A stretch of 47,094 nucleotides of DNA, taken from the NCBI GenBank assembly GCA_964371945.1, contig CAYJPA010000045.1:1-47094 (forward strand), in the 5' to 3' direction. This DNA is from CAYJPA01 sp964371945 (GTDB taxonomy: Bacteria > Chloroflexota > Chloroflexia > Thermomicrobiales > UBA6265). The position numbers and the translations under genes were made by a program. Positions 1 through 7,754 of the stretch are shown here, piece by piece. The notes beneath the pieces were generated by a model. That model made no database searches. It had not been told where the DNA came from and saw only the letters and a list, made by a program, of their open reading frames with translations. How positions within the stretch are numbered: position 1 is the stretch's first letter; every line of letters starts with the position of its first letter.

Positions 1-47
1 CGCGCGGGCGTGAACCACAATCGGGCATGGAGGCAGCCGGGTAGGGT

Positions 48-90
48 GGCCCACTTTTAAACCGACACGCGGCCCACTTGCAAACCGACA
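48..90. mobile_element. IS21-type terminal repeats (end of an element lying to the left)
   Basis: Two 20-bp copies of GGCCCACTT-NNN-AACCGACA stand at 48-67 and 71-90, a 23-bp period. Read on the minus strand they start TGTCGGTTT and end AAGTGGGCC. Multiple terminal repeats starting TGT are typical of IS21-family ends, so the element would end near base 90 and its body (istA/istB) would lie outside the window. Only the repeat is seen; the family assignment comes from its resemblance to known ends. Bases 91-243 between it and the next terminator hold no gene I can support. Confidence 0.5.
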
Positions 91-243
91 GTTACAGGAG
101 TCGACCGGGTGCTGCTGCAGCTGCTTGGCACCCCATGGACGCGCGGTCCGCTGGCCAAGCGCGCATATGCACCGGATGGCGCGGTGGTGGCGCCACCGCT
201 TGCCAGCCCGGCTGACGAACAGCTCAAGTCGCCAGGCAAAGAC

Positions 244-263
244 CCCCAGCCAACCGGCTGGGG
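244..263 (-). terminator. Terminator hairpin of the SH3b gene
   Basis: Perfect 8-bp stem CCCCAGCC/GGCTGGGG with loop AACC. On the minus strand it is followed by GGTCTTTGCC and it lies about 55 bp beyond the stop of the SH3b-protein gene, as expected for its intrinsic terminator, though the T-tract is weak. Confidence 0.55.
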
Positions 264-317
264 ATCTTCACGTTGCTCGAACTTCGGCAGCTTCGGGCGA
301 GTATGAGATTGACCAGC

Positions 318-1148
318 CTACGAATGCTTGACGACGTAGATCCGGGCAACCCAGCCGGTGCCGAAGTCGTCACTCTCGACCTCAAGCCAACCGAGATCGT
401 CGGCAAACTCGGATTCGCCTGTGAAGACCGCGATCGTTCCGTTCGGCAGAACATCGATCACATCCGCCGAGAGGGTTGGATCGGTTCGTAGGTTCAGATA
501 GTCGGTGATTACTCGAACCTCATCACCCGCTTCGAACAGGGTCGGACACGGACCTTGCCCTTCGCAGCCGGAAACACCGGGGTCGGCAACGAGAAATTCG
601 CTTGCAACCCAACCGGAAGGCGCAAATTCAAAGCTTCTGATCTTGAACCAGGTATACCCATCCTTTGAGACAGGCTCGCTTGCGATGAGGAGCGGGGTTC
701 CTTCTTCGAGCACTCGGATCACTTCGGAGGAGAGACTCGCCGACTCGCGAAGGTTGAGCCTGCCGTCGATGACACGGACACCGTCACCTCGTTCGAACAC
801 GACTGAGACGCTGTCGGCCGCCAGGAATTCGCCGGCAACCCACCCTTCGTCCTCGGCGTCCGTATGAAACGCGACCTGGTACCACGTGTAACCGTCAGCC
901 GACTCTGGACTACCGGTCACCGTCATAGTGAAGCCATCGGGCAGCACCCGAATGACATCCGCGGAGAGTTTGGGCTCTTCACGGAGATTGAGGGGACCAT
1001 CAGCGACGATGACGAGATCACATTCGGCAAAGTTCGCGGCGAGAGCTGTTCGCGGCCCTTGCAGGTTGATACCGCCAAGAGCCATGGCTGCCAGCAGCAT
1101 GATGGTGAACGACAGGCGGGAGATCGATGAGCGAGTACTGCGTTCCAT
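318..1148 (-). CDS. Secreted protein with three SH3b repeats
   Basis: 276 aa. Residues 1-38 form a signal peptide (basic start, hydrophobic LSFTIMLLAAMALGG, likely cleavage after ALAA). Three bacterial SH3 (SH3b) repeats follow at about 45-112, 122-188 and 208-273; each carries LNLR near its start, then LSADVIRVL or a close variant, a DGYTW-like strand and GWVA near its end. SH3b domains usually bind cell-wall peptides or matrix, so an extracellular binding role is likely; no catalytic domain is attached. Cys195 and Cys201 lie between repeats 2 and 3 and could form a disulphide. It is a single-gene unit, ending in the hairpin at 244-263; the 222 bp upstream separate it from the next minus-strand gene. 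The substrate is unknown. Confidence 0.85.
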   Translation of the reverse strand: MERSTRSSISRLSFTIMLLAAMALGGINLQGPRTALAANFAECDLVIVADGPLNLREEPKLSADVIRVLPDGFTMTVTGSPESADGYTWYQVAFHTDAEDEGWVAGEFLAADSVSVVFERGDGVRVIDGRLNLRESASLSSEVIRVLEEGTPLLIASEPVSKDGYTWFKIRSFEFAPSGWVASEFLVADPGVSGCEGQGPCPTLFEAGDEVRVITDYLNLRTDPTLSADVIDVLPNGTIAVFTGESEFADDLGWLEVESDDFGTGWVARIYVVKHS

Positions 1149-1370
1149 CCCAATTCCCCAGTTCTATGCGACGACCGTGGAGAAAATCCGCCAGTTCGCG
1201 ACGGTGTATCGAAGCTACAGTGCCGCACCTTGCCTCATCGTGACCGCTTCTATCTACGGTGTATAAGGTTTGTCGTCATCGTTGACTTCAGATAACAACC
1301 AGACAGCCTGCAAATGATCATGGGCACCGCCTAAGACATCGAGAACTCCGGCTGCCGGCCTTTGCGCTCG

Positions 1371-2712
1371 CTAACTCGCGTCAGGCGAGGCAACGGGCGT
1401 CCCGGTAGCCTGGTCTTCTTCCGAAAGATTCTTGGCGATCAGCACCCGGACTTCGGTTTGCGTGGGATCGTTGGGATCGGGCGCAAGATATGCGACGCCC
1501 GAGTACCCCGAGTGACGCATTTCACGCAATCCGATCACGATCGAGCCGTCCGCAAGATGCGCTCCGCCGATCTCTCCGCAGGCCAAAACTTTCGATATCC
1601 GCGCGGACCGCAATCGCGTAGGGGGAGGCCAACAACTCATCCAGAGATATGGCGACGGTGGTCAACGACGCCTCGCCGGATGTTGCCGCTGCCGCGCCGG
1701 TCTTTGAACCGGTTCCTTTGTTGAGATCCGTCAACACGATCGAGGCTTCCAGCAGAAGGTCGGTGCAGGAGCCGCCGTCAATGGATACCGGGCGACCCTC
1801 TGCTGGAATCGGACTTGCTGATGGATCAATCGAGGGTTCCCCGGTGGCTTCGTCATCTGGGATCATTCCACCAACCGGTACGTTGATGATGTATGCGTAG
1901 TCACTGGATTGGTCGCCGCCTCCACCAGGTCCTTCTAACAGGTCGACAACGGCGAGGGTCATCGGGTCGTAACCGGGCGCGGGAGCATAACCTTCTGGTA
2001 ATCCGGAGATCTGGGTTATCGTCAGCGTCGAATCGAGCGGCACGATGCCGAAGTAGGCAACGGCCAACGGGATATCTGGGACATCCTGAGTCGTGAATGG
2101 ACTACCGTAAACCGGTTGGCCGTCGATTTCGATGGCAATTTCCACCCCATCGAGTGGCTCGCACTCGTCATAATCGGCATCAGCGTCTGGGCAACCGAGC
2201 GGCGCGACAGACCCCGAATGCATCGGTGTCTCTGGGAAAAGAAAGAAGAGCTGAATCGAGGCGGAGGGCTCATCCAAACTGAGGTTGGTCCAGGTCGAGC
2301 CACCACCGCTGTTCACTCGATCGCCCTCAAAGATGTGTCCGTTGGACCCGAGTGGAGCGGCTCGCACGGTTAATCTGAATTGGGTTTCGCCTTCGTCCGA
2401 AAGTGGAAGCTCGCTCCATGTATATGCGGAACCGTCGAATGAAGCATGCATGAGCGCGAGCGTAACCAGATCAGGATTGTCGTACTGCACCGTGACGCTT
2501 GGAATCTCGGATGGTTCGCATTGGCTCGAATCGAATGACGTTTCGTCCATACCGCGAGGGCACTCGAAACCCTGAATGGTGATTGACACGGTTTCGCTGG
2601 ATTGAAGACTGGAAGCGGAGCCGCGACCGCCAATGATCGACGATGAAGTGATCGCGAGCCCCAACGCGAGGGCTGCACAAAGCGAGAGCGCTCGTCCAGA
2701 ATGGCGCACCAT
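1371..2712 (-). pseudogene. Secreted CGEIGG-family protein, frameshifted near its C-terminus
   Basis: The start at 2712 has AAAGGA about 8 nt upstream. The first frame gives a signal peptide (about 1-35), an N-terminal block with GFECPRGM and CEPSEI (49-70), a central part with the PEGYAPAPGYDPMT motif, a Pro/Ser-rich linker, and a C-terminal domain that reads normally to VRADIES, then goes out of frame and stops at 1522. The shifted frame continues LACGEIGG, then DGSIVIGLREMRHSGYSG and ends VASPDAS at 1371, exactly as in the two intact paralogues at 28444-31199. The shift sits at the TTTT run at 1585-1588 (one extra base, or two lost). It is either a real mutation or a homopolymer read error. 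Function is unknown; secretion to the cell surface is likely. Confidence 0.75.
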
Positions 2713-3108
2713 GATCTCATTCCTTTCGGCAAAAACGACAACAGATTTAGTTTGATCTTTGCTTTAGGGCTATTCAAGAATCTGCAGTACGTATCATGCC
2801 TCTTAAACTCTTGACGACGTAAGTTCGTTTCTCTGGTTCCGATGGAGTTTCCCTCCACCTCGATACCAGTACGAATCAGAAACGAAGGGCGACACGAACG
2901 GGCGGCCTCGCCGACTTGAACTCGATGCGCGGTCGTGGCGGGATCGGAAAGGACGCTTCCTGACCCCCCGAAAGGCCTATGCCGGTCCTTCGGTACCGGC
3001 ACGTGGTTCCCACCCGTGCGGCATAGCCTGATCGGCATCAGCCTCCCACCATCCGGTTAGTTCTTCTGGAGATTCCAGATGAGCACCTGCAGAGTGAGGT
3101 CCCACATT
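2713..3108. other. Divergent intergenic region with a foldable segment
   Basis: This is the gap between the frameshifted secreted gene (minus) and the Tat protein gene (plus). It must hold both promoters, but I see no convincing -35/-10 pair. Bases 2973-3041 fold well as RNA on the plus strand: an outer stem TATGCC (2978-2983)/GGCATA (3020-3025), extended by GGC (2974-2976)/GCC (3026-3028), encloses GCACG (3000-3004)/CGTGC (3015-3019). A hairpin CTGAT-CGGC-ATCAG follows at 3028-3041. A competing hairpin TGCCGGT (2980-2986)/ACCGGCA (2995-3001) excludes the outer stem. It matches no riboswitch class I can recognise. Confidence 0.35.
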
Positions 3109-3603
3109 ATGGATACATCGACCGCAATCAGCCGCCGCAGGCTGTTGCGTTTCATTGGGGGCGCGACCCTCGCGACCGTTCCGGTTCTTGGCCTGACAAG
3201 TCAGGCTTCGGCCGGCAGCCGTATGTGGTGCCGATACGATCCGACTTTCTCGGTGGATGGCGTTATCGGGAACGTGTACGTATCTGGTGAGCTCGATCAA
3301 GCTTATGACGTGACCGGTCCGGTCAAGCTGCGCTTCACGCTGCCTGAAGGGTCGAACTTCAAGCTTCTCGCAACGGATGCCGGGTTTGGGCAGGGGTATG
3401 ACATTTCGGTCGAGTTCGATCGCTCGCTCAAGAGCGACGAGCGTTCCATTGCCATCGATATCGAGGCTTTGGTTCCGGCCATATCGGACAAGCTACCGAT
3501 TCTGATTGAATTCGTGCCTGACGCGACGATTATAGTCGCCGCCAAGCAGTCCGGCACGACAAACAAATGGCTCAAAGTGAGCACCAAGCCGCGGAAGTCG
3601 TAA
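3109..3603 (+). CDS. Small Tat-exported protein of unknown function
   Basis: 164 aa from the ATG at 3109, which has GAGGT about 9 nt upstream; an in-frame ATG at 3079 would add 10 residues and also has a GGAG. The N-terminus is a twin-arginine signal: SRRRLLRFIGGA, then a hydrophobic stretch and an ASA-like cleavage site. The mature part, about 125 aa, is rich in beta-type sequence (SVDGVIGNVYVSGEL, VKLRFTLPEG, LPILIEFVPDATI) and resembles no enzyme I recognise. It is transcribed alone, followed by the terminator at 3664-3693. An extracytoplasmic beta-sandwich protein is a reasonable guess but only a guess. Confidence 0.75.
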   Translation: MDTSTAISRRRLLRFIGGATLATVPVLGLTSQASAGSRMWCRYDPTFSVDGVIGNVYVSGELDQAYDVTGPVKLRFTLPEGSNFKLLATDAGFGQGYDISVEFDRSLKSDERSIAIDIEALVPAISDKLPILIEFVPDATIIVAAKQSGTTNKWLKVSTKPRKS

Positions 3604-3663
3604 GCGTCGTCCGCGCAGCGGTTCCCAAGCGAGCTGCAAGCTATTTCGTTCTGGATCATCTTG

Positions 3664-3693
3664 ACGCCGTCGCCGAACAACCAGCGACGGCGT
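3664..3693 (+). terminator. Terminator of the Tat protein gene
   Basis: Perfect 10-bp stem ACGCCGTCGC/GCGACGGCGT with a 10-nt loop, followed by TTGCCGTTGTT. It lies 60 bp after the stop at 3603. Confidence 0.6.
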
Positions 3694-3725
3694 TTGCCGT
3701 TGTTGACGCATGCGATCTTGGCGGA

Positions 3726-3745
3726 TGCCGGCCACACGGCCGGCA
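3726..3745. terminator. Palindrome between convergent genes
   Basis: Perfect 8-bp stem TGCCGGCC/GGCCGGCA with loop ACAC, 22 bp beyond the stop of the minus-strand HD-GYP gene. It has no T-tract on either side, so it is a terminator candidate from position only. Confidence 0.4.
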
Positions 3746-3767
3746 CGAATCGGATCAGCGGATTGCT

Positions 3768-5075
3768 CTACACGGGCGCTTGCACGAGCTCGTAGGACTG
3801 CGATGGCTGTTGTTGAGGCGCAGGTTCCGCAATGAACGCAATCAGGACGTCGACCACCGCGGGGTCCCACTGGCTCCCAGCGCCATCGCTCAGAATCTGC
3901 AATGCGAAGGATGATGTCTGGGCTCCCCGGTATGGCCGAGCACTTGTCAGGGCATCATACGTATCCGCGACAGCCAGAATGCGCGCTCCAAGTGGGATCG
4001 CCTCTCCCGCGACTCCGTCGGGGTAACCATTGCCGTCCCATCGCTCATGATGATGGCGGATGAGCTGCCAGCCGTCGCCATAGGCCGCAAACCGGGCAAT
4101 GACGTCCGCGCCGAGGACAGGATGCCGCCGCATCTCGGTGAACTCTTCCGCCGAGAGCTTGCCTGGGTTGCTCAATACCTCGGGATCGATACCCACTTTT
4201 CCTAGATCGTGAACAAGGCCGGCGCTTTCGATGATATCCGCTTCTTCATTGGTCAAGCCTAGGCGAAGGGCGATTGCGCGCGCGAGCTCCGCGACGCGCC
4301 GGGAATGACCGGCCGTGTACGGGTCCCGGAGCTCTACGACTTCGACAAGATCGGCCATCGCGCGAAAGGTGTCGGTTCGCAGGCGACCGGTTTCGCGCAT
4401 GGCGACATAAACCAGCCCCAATGGCAGAGCCACGATCGGGACGAGGATGGGTTGTTCTCGTAAAAGAAACGCCGTTTGGATCGCCAGGGCGGCCATCGCT
4501 GCCTCCGGCGCCAGATCCGCACGGAACGTGACGGCAAAGACGCGGAGTGGATTCGTAGAAAGCTGAAGCCCCGCGGCGACGGCGACGATCATTGTCGTGA
4601 CGAAATGCGCTGTCAATGCAGCGGCGATTAACGCGACTATGCCACCGAAACCCGCGACATCCGGACCGAGGCGGTCTCGATCAAGCATTGCATGGTAGAC
4701 GAGCCCCGCGGCGAGATAGGAGAGACCGCGTTGGCCGGCGTTAAACGATGTCTCGATCGGATCACGATGTCCGCGAAACTGCTGGCCGAACCAGGACGCG
4801 ACGTACCCGAGCGCACCTGACAACGCCGCGGGGAAGACGAAGACCGCGGCAAGGTAAACGACGGTCGATACATTGATTGACATTTTATGCGTGAGGTGCA
4901 GCGTGAATCGCTCGGCCGCGACCGCAAGAATCAGGAGAAGCAGAAGTCTCGGCCAGCGGCCTTCCAGGGCTCCGCGATCGGCGAAGAGCAGGTAGAGCGG
5001 CACCGCGGCGCCAGTGCCCATAATCACGAGCAGATAAATTCGCAGTCGAAACGGGAATTCCCGAAGTCCCGCCAT
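3768..5075 (-). CDS. Membrane-bound HD-GYP c-di-GMP phosphodiesterase
   Basis: 435 aa from the ATG at 5075, which has AGAGG about 10 nt upstream; the frame is open 41 codons further but without a better site. Residues 10-230 carry about seven or eight hydrophobic segments, probably a membrane sensor module of no family I can name. Residues 240-415 are an HD-GYP domain: H257, the metal-binding HD pair at H289-D290 followed by LGK, HHHE at 341-344 and the GYP signature at 350-352, all intact. HD-GYP proteins hydrolyse c-di-GMP to pGpG or GMP, lowering the second messenger that controls biofilm and motility. The tail is Gln/Pro-rich. No diguanylate cyclase is nearby. Confidence 0.9.
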   Translation of the reverse strand: MAGLREFPFRLRIYLLVIMGTGAAVPLYLLFADRGALEGRWPRLLLLLILAVAAERFTLHLTHKMSINVSTVVYLAAVFVFPAALSGALGYVASWFGQQFRGHRDPIETSFNAGQRGLSYLAAGLVYHAMLDRDRLGPDVAGFGGIVALIAAALTAHFVTTMIVAVAAGLQLSTNPLRVFAVTFRADLAPEAAMAALAIQTAFLLREQPILVPIVALPLGLVYVAMRETGRLRTDTFRAMADLVEVVELRDPYTAGHSRRVAELARAIALRLGLTNEEADIIESAGLVHDLGKVGIDPEVLSNPGKLSAEEFTEMRRHPVLGADVIARFAAYGDGWQLIRHHHERWDGNGYPDGVAGEAIPLGARILAVADTYDALTSARPYRGAQTSSFALQILSDGAGSQWDPAVVDVLIAFIAEPAPQQQPSQSYELVQAPV

Positions 5076-5447
5076 GAATAGTAAACCTCTGAAGTAAGAA
5101 CCTAAGCAAAAGCCACGTTGCTTTGCCGCGGGCAATCGGCGATTGGCACGCGTAGAACAAACCAGGCGCCAATTCGCATCGTAGACCGAAAAGAGCATCG
5201 AACCTATGGCCCGTCAGTGCGGACCATAATGGTACGAGTGGGTGAAGTCTGGCGAGCGGTGGCTAATCGGGGGATTGAAGAGAGCACGAGCTCGCTTTTG
5301 ATCATCGAACGGAATTCAACCTCTGCAACGAACCGTTCGAGTCATGGGCGTCGGCGTCGACACACGGATTTATTGTCTCCGGTGTAAAATGTTGCCAGAC
5401 CACCCGCGCTGAACCCCAGCAGATCGAGTCACAATAGGAGTCACATC
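5076..5447. other. Divergent intergenic region, no confident signal
   Basis: 372 bp between the HD-GYP gene (minus) and the 6PGDH-like gene (plus). I see one hairpin, GCAAAAGC (5106-5113)/GCTTTGC (5120-5126), in the HD-GYP leader, and a possible -10 TAAAAT at 5385-5390 for the plus-strand gene, without a clear -35. Confidence 0.3.
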
Positions 5448-6347
5448 ATGACGACCCCCAAAACGATTGGCTTGCTCAGTCCCGGCGATATGGGACATTC
5501 AATTGGAGGCGTGCTCAAAGCGAATGGGCTTCAGGTTCTGACCTGCCTAACGGGACGGAGCGAGCGGACCCGAGCGCTCGCGGAAAAATCCGGGTTCGAA
5601 GATACGGCCAATCTCGACGATCTCGTGATCCGGTCCGATATCGTGCTGTGCGTGTTGGTTCCGTCTGAAGCGAGCCGAGTGGCTGAATCGGTCGCTGCCG
5701 CCGTGCGCGCGACCAATGCCGACATCCTCTACGTCGATTGCAACGCGATCTCTCCGCGGACCGTACAGGGAATCGGCGAGATCATGCTGTTGAGCGGCGC
5801 CCGGTTCGCGGATCTTGGGATCATCGGACCGCCGCCCCGAAAACCGGGCACGCGGTTCTACACCTCCGGACCGGACGCGGCCGAGCTGGCCGTGCTCAAC
5901 GACTTCGGGATGGACGTTCGTGTCATCAGCGATGTGATCGGGCAGGCATCCGGTCTCAAGATGTGCTATGGGGCGCTGACGAAAGGATTGCAGGCGCTCG
6001 GCACGGAGCTGCTGGTTGCGGCACGGTTGCTGGGACTCGAGGAGACGCTGCGCGCGGAACAGGAAGAGAGCATTCCCGATGTACTCGGCTGGCTGAAGAA
6101 TGGTCTTTCTTCGATGCCGCCACGGGCATACCGCTGGGTCGGCGAGATGGAAGAGATCGCGTCGTGCTTCAACGATCTGGGGTTGACGCCGAACATCTTT
6201 ATGGGCGCGGCCGACATCTACCGTTTCGTCGCCGAAACGGCGGTCGGTAAAGAGTCGCCGGAGTCGCGTGACATGAGCCGGGACATGTACGGCGTGGTCG
6301 CAGCTCTGGCGAGTGAGCTTTCCGAGAAGGCGGGTGTCTCTCGTTAG
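5448..6347 (+). CDS. NAD(P)-dependent beta-hydroxyacid dehydrogenase-like protein (DUF1932 C-terminus)
   Basis: 299 aa; AGGAG lies about 8 nt before the ATG. The N-terminal half is a Rossmann fold of the 6-phosphogluconate / 3-hydroxyisobutyrate dehydrogenase type: the glycine-rich segment GLLSPGDMGHSIG is at residues 8-20 and SDIVLCVLVPSEA follows the second half of the fold. The C-terminal half (about 190-270) matches the helical DUF1932 type, with GQASGLKMCYGALTKG carrying the usual catalytic lysine position. Family members reduce or oxidise short beta-hydroxyacids such as tartronate semialdehyde/glycerate. With the enolase-type dehydratases and HpcH aldolase downstream, a role in sugar-acid breakdown is attractive, but the substrate cannot be read from sequence. 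Confidence 0.8.
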   Translation: MTTPKTIGLLSPGDMGHSIGGVLKANGLQVLTCLTGRSERTRALAEKSGFEDTANLDDLVIRSDIVLCVLVPSEASRVAESVAAAVRATNADILYVDCNAISPRTVQGIGEIMLLSGARFADLGIIGPPPRKPGTRFYTSGPDAAELAVLNDFGMDVRVISDVIGQASGLKMCYGALTKGLQALGTELLVAARLLGLEETLRAEQEESIPDVLGWLKNGLSSMPPRAYRWVGEMEEIASCFNDLGLTPNIFMGAADIYRFVAETAVGKESPESRDMSRDMYGVVAALASELSEKAGVSR

Positions 6348-6394
6348 GCTTTCGGTTGCCCGATCCTCAGAACGAACAACATGGGCGCGGACAA

Positions 6395-6486
6395 GGGCAG
6401 ACACGGCGGTCTGCCCCTACGTGATGGAAACCTTGTCCATGAGGACGGTGGTCCCATGTAGTAGGGGTCAACCGCCGTGTTGACCC
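6395..6486. repeat. Paired palindromic repeat, copy A
   Basis: Two hairpins in inverted orientation. The first (6395-6416) has stem GGGCAGAC/GTCTGCCC and loop ACGGCG, then CTAC. The second (6465-6486) has stem GGGTCAAC/GTTGACCC and loop CGCCGT, preceded by GTAG. The two loops are reverse complements and 48 nt separate the hairpins. Copies B and C are at 16155-16244 and 16363-16452. It lies between convergent genes; a REP/BIME-like element is the likely class. Confidence 0.8.
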
Positions 6487-6532
6487 TTGCTGCCGGTCGC
6501 GTAGTTGACCAGGGACACCAACGCCATCCCCG

Positions 6533-6559
6533 CCGTCAAGCTGAACTTGTCGAGGCATC
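6533..6559 (-). repeat. REP-like sequence, second family
   Basis: On the minus strand this 27-mer starts GATGCCTCGACAAG and ends TTGACGG. It matches 22 of 27 positions with 46122-46148 on the plus strand. A looser relative forms the right arm and flank of the hairpin at 13239-13280. All are extragenic. Confidence 0.55.
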
Positions 6560-6656
6560 TTCGTTCAAGATTGCCCCGATTTGCAGGGAAAACGCACTGC
6601 CGTGGAGTTCTTTGTTTCTTCAGGATGACGGTGGGACTAAAGATGAGGGTGAGGCA

Positions 6657-7592
6657 CTACCTGCCCGCGAGCTTGGCGACGACGGGGGCCAGTTTTTCCA
6701 TGTTGGGCTCGGTGACGACGATATAGGAAAAGCCGTAGCGCTCTCGGCGGTCGAGCAGTTGCTCGACCATCTGGTCTTCGGTGCCGAGCAGGATTTGCGG
6801 CGAATCCAACACCTCGTCGAGGTTGAGTCCGTATTGCCCGGCGATCGTCGAAGCCGCGGCCCGCTGGTCGTTGGTGACGACGAGATCGCTGAGGATCACG
6901 TTGAGCTCGATCTGGTCGAACCGCGGGCCGGCAGCCTCACGTACCCAGGCGATCTTCTGGGCGGTTGCGGCGGCAGTATTGTCCCGGGTGTCTTTCGAGC
7001 CGCCGGCGAGCGCGCGAGTAGTGATGCCGACGATATCCGCTTCCTGACCGGCAATCGTGAGCACGCGCTTGCTCCCGCCGCCGATCACAAAGGGTGGGTG
7101 TGGTTTTTGGATCGGATGCGGCGGGCAGATCAAGTCGGTGATCGTGTAGTGCTTCCCGCTGAATGACACCGGGTGCTCCTGGGTAAAGATCAGCTTGAGG
7201 ATTTTGATGGCTTCGGTCATGCGCTCGATCCGGATGCCAGGTGGGTCGAATGGTATCCCTGTCTGATCATATTCCTCTTTCAGCCAGCCGGCGCCGATTC
7301 CCAGCTCGAAGCGGCCGTTTGAGAGCACATCGAGGGTCGTAGCCGCTTTCGCGAGCAACGCGGGATGACGGAAGTCGTTGTCGAACACGAAGCTGCCGAT
7401 TCTGAGCCGCTCGGTCGCGGCGGCAGCTGCCATCAACGAGGCGGTCGTATCGAGACCGCGCACGAAATGATCGAGCGCGAGGTAGGTGCTAAAGCCGAGC
7501 TCTTCGGCCCGGCGCACCATCGCGAACCAGTTTTCAGCCGGCCCGGTTGAACGTCCCTGCACACCAAATCGAAAGGGTTTCTGGCTGGACAC
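6657..7592 (-). CDS. F420-dependent LLM-class oxidoreductase (TIGR03621-like)
   Basis: 311 aa from a GTG at 7592, chosen because GAGGAG sits 6 nt upstream; the frame is open much further but that part is antisense to the next gene. This is the bacterial luciferase-like TIM-barrel fold: FRFGVQ at the start, STYLALDHF, the segment from NDFRHPALLA to LDVLSNGRFELGIGAGW, then FDPPGIRIERM and PHPPFVIGGG. These features resemble the MSMEG_2516-type F420 oxidoreductases. Such enzymes transfer hydride between reduced F420 and an organic substrate; the substrate is unknown. It is transcribed away from the enolase-superfamily gene at 7755 with a shared 162-bp gap. It implies that the host makes F420. 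Confidence 0.85.
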   Translation of the reverse strand: MSSQKPFRFGVQGRSTGPAENWFAMVRRAEELGFSTYLALDHFVRGLDTTASLMAAAAATERLRIGSFVFDNDFRHPALLAKAATTLDVLSNGRFELGIGAGWLKEEYDQTGIPFDPPGIRIERMTEAIKILKLIFTQEHPVSFSGKHYTITDLICPPHPIQKPHPPFVIGGGSKRVLTIAGQEADIVGITTRALAGGSKDTRDNTAAATAQKIAWVREAAGPRFDQIELNVILSDLVVTNDQRAAASTIAGQYGLNLDEVLDSPQILLGTEDQMVEQLLDRRERYGFSYIVVTEPNMEKLAPVVAKLAGR

Positions 7593-7754
7593 GTCGGTCT
7601 CCTCGATTCCATACGGTAAGGTCAAGATGATTCCTATTGTCCTTGATTGCCGCTTCCATGATTGACCCGGCGCATCATCTTGTCCGGTATGATCCTGTCT
7701 GCCGTGGCAGGTCATGCATTGGATGATCATTTGGCGGCGAGACTGGAGCGTACA

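Noticed and set aside
91..243. Possible coding remnant after the IS21-like end
   Set aside because: Short open frames exist on both strands, but none has a recognisable motif or ribosome site.
5080..5135. c-di-GMP riboswitch before the HD-GYP gene
   Set aside because: A minus-strand CAAAGC motif resembles part of the GEMM consensus, but the first half of the aptamer and the tetraloop receptor are missing.
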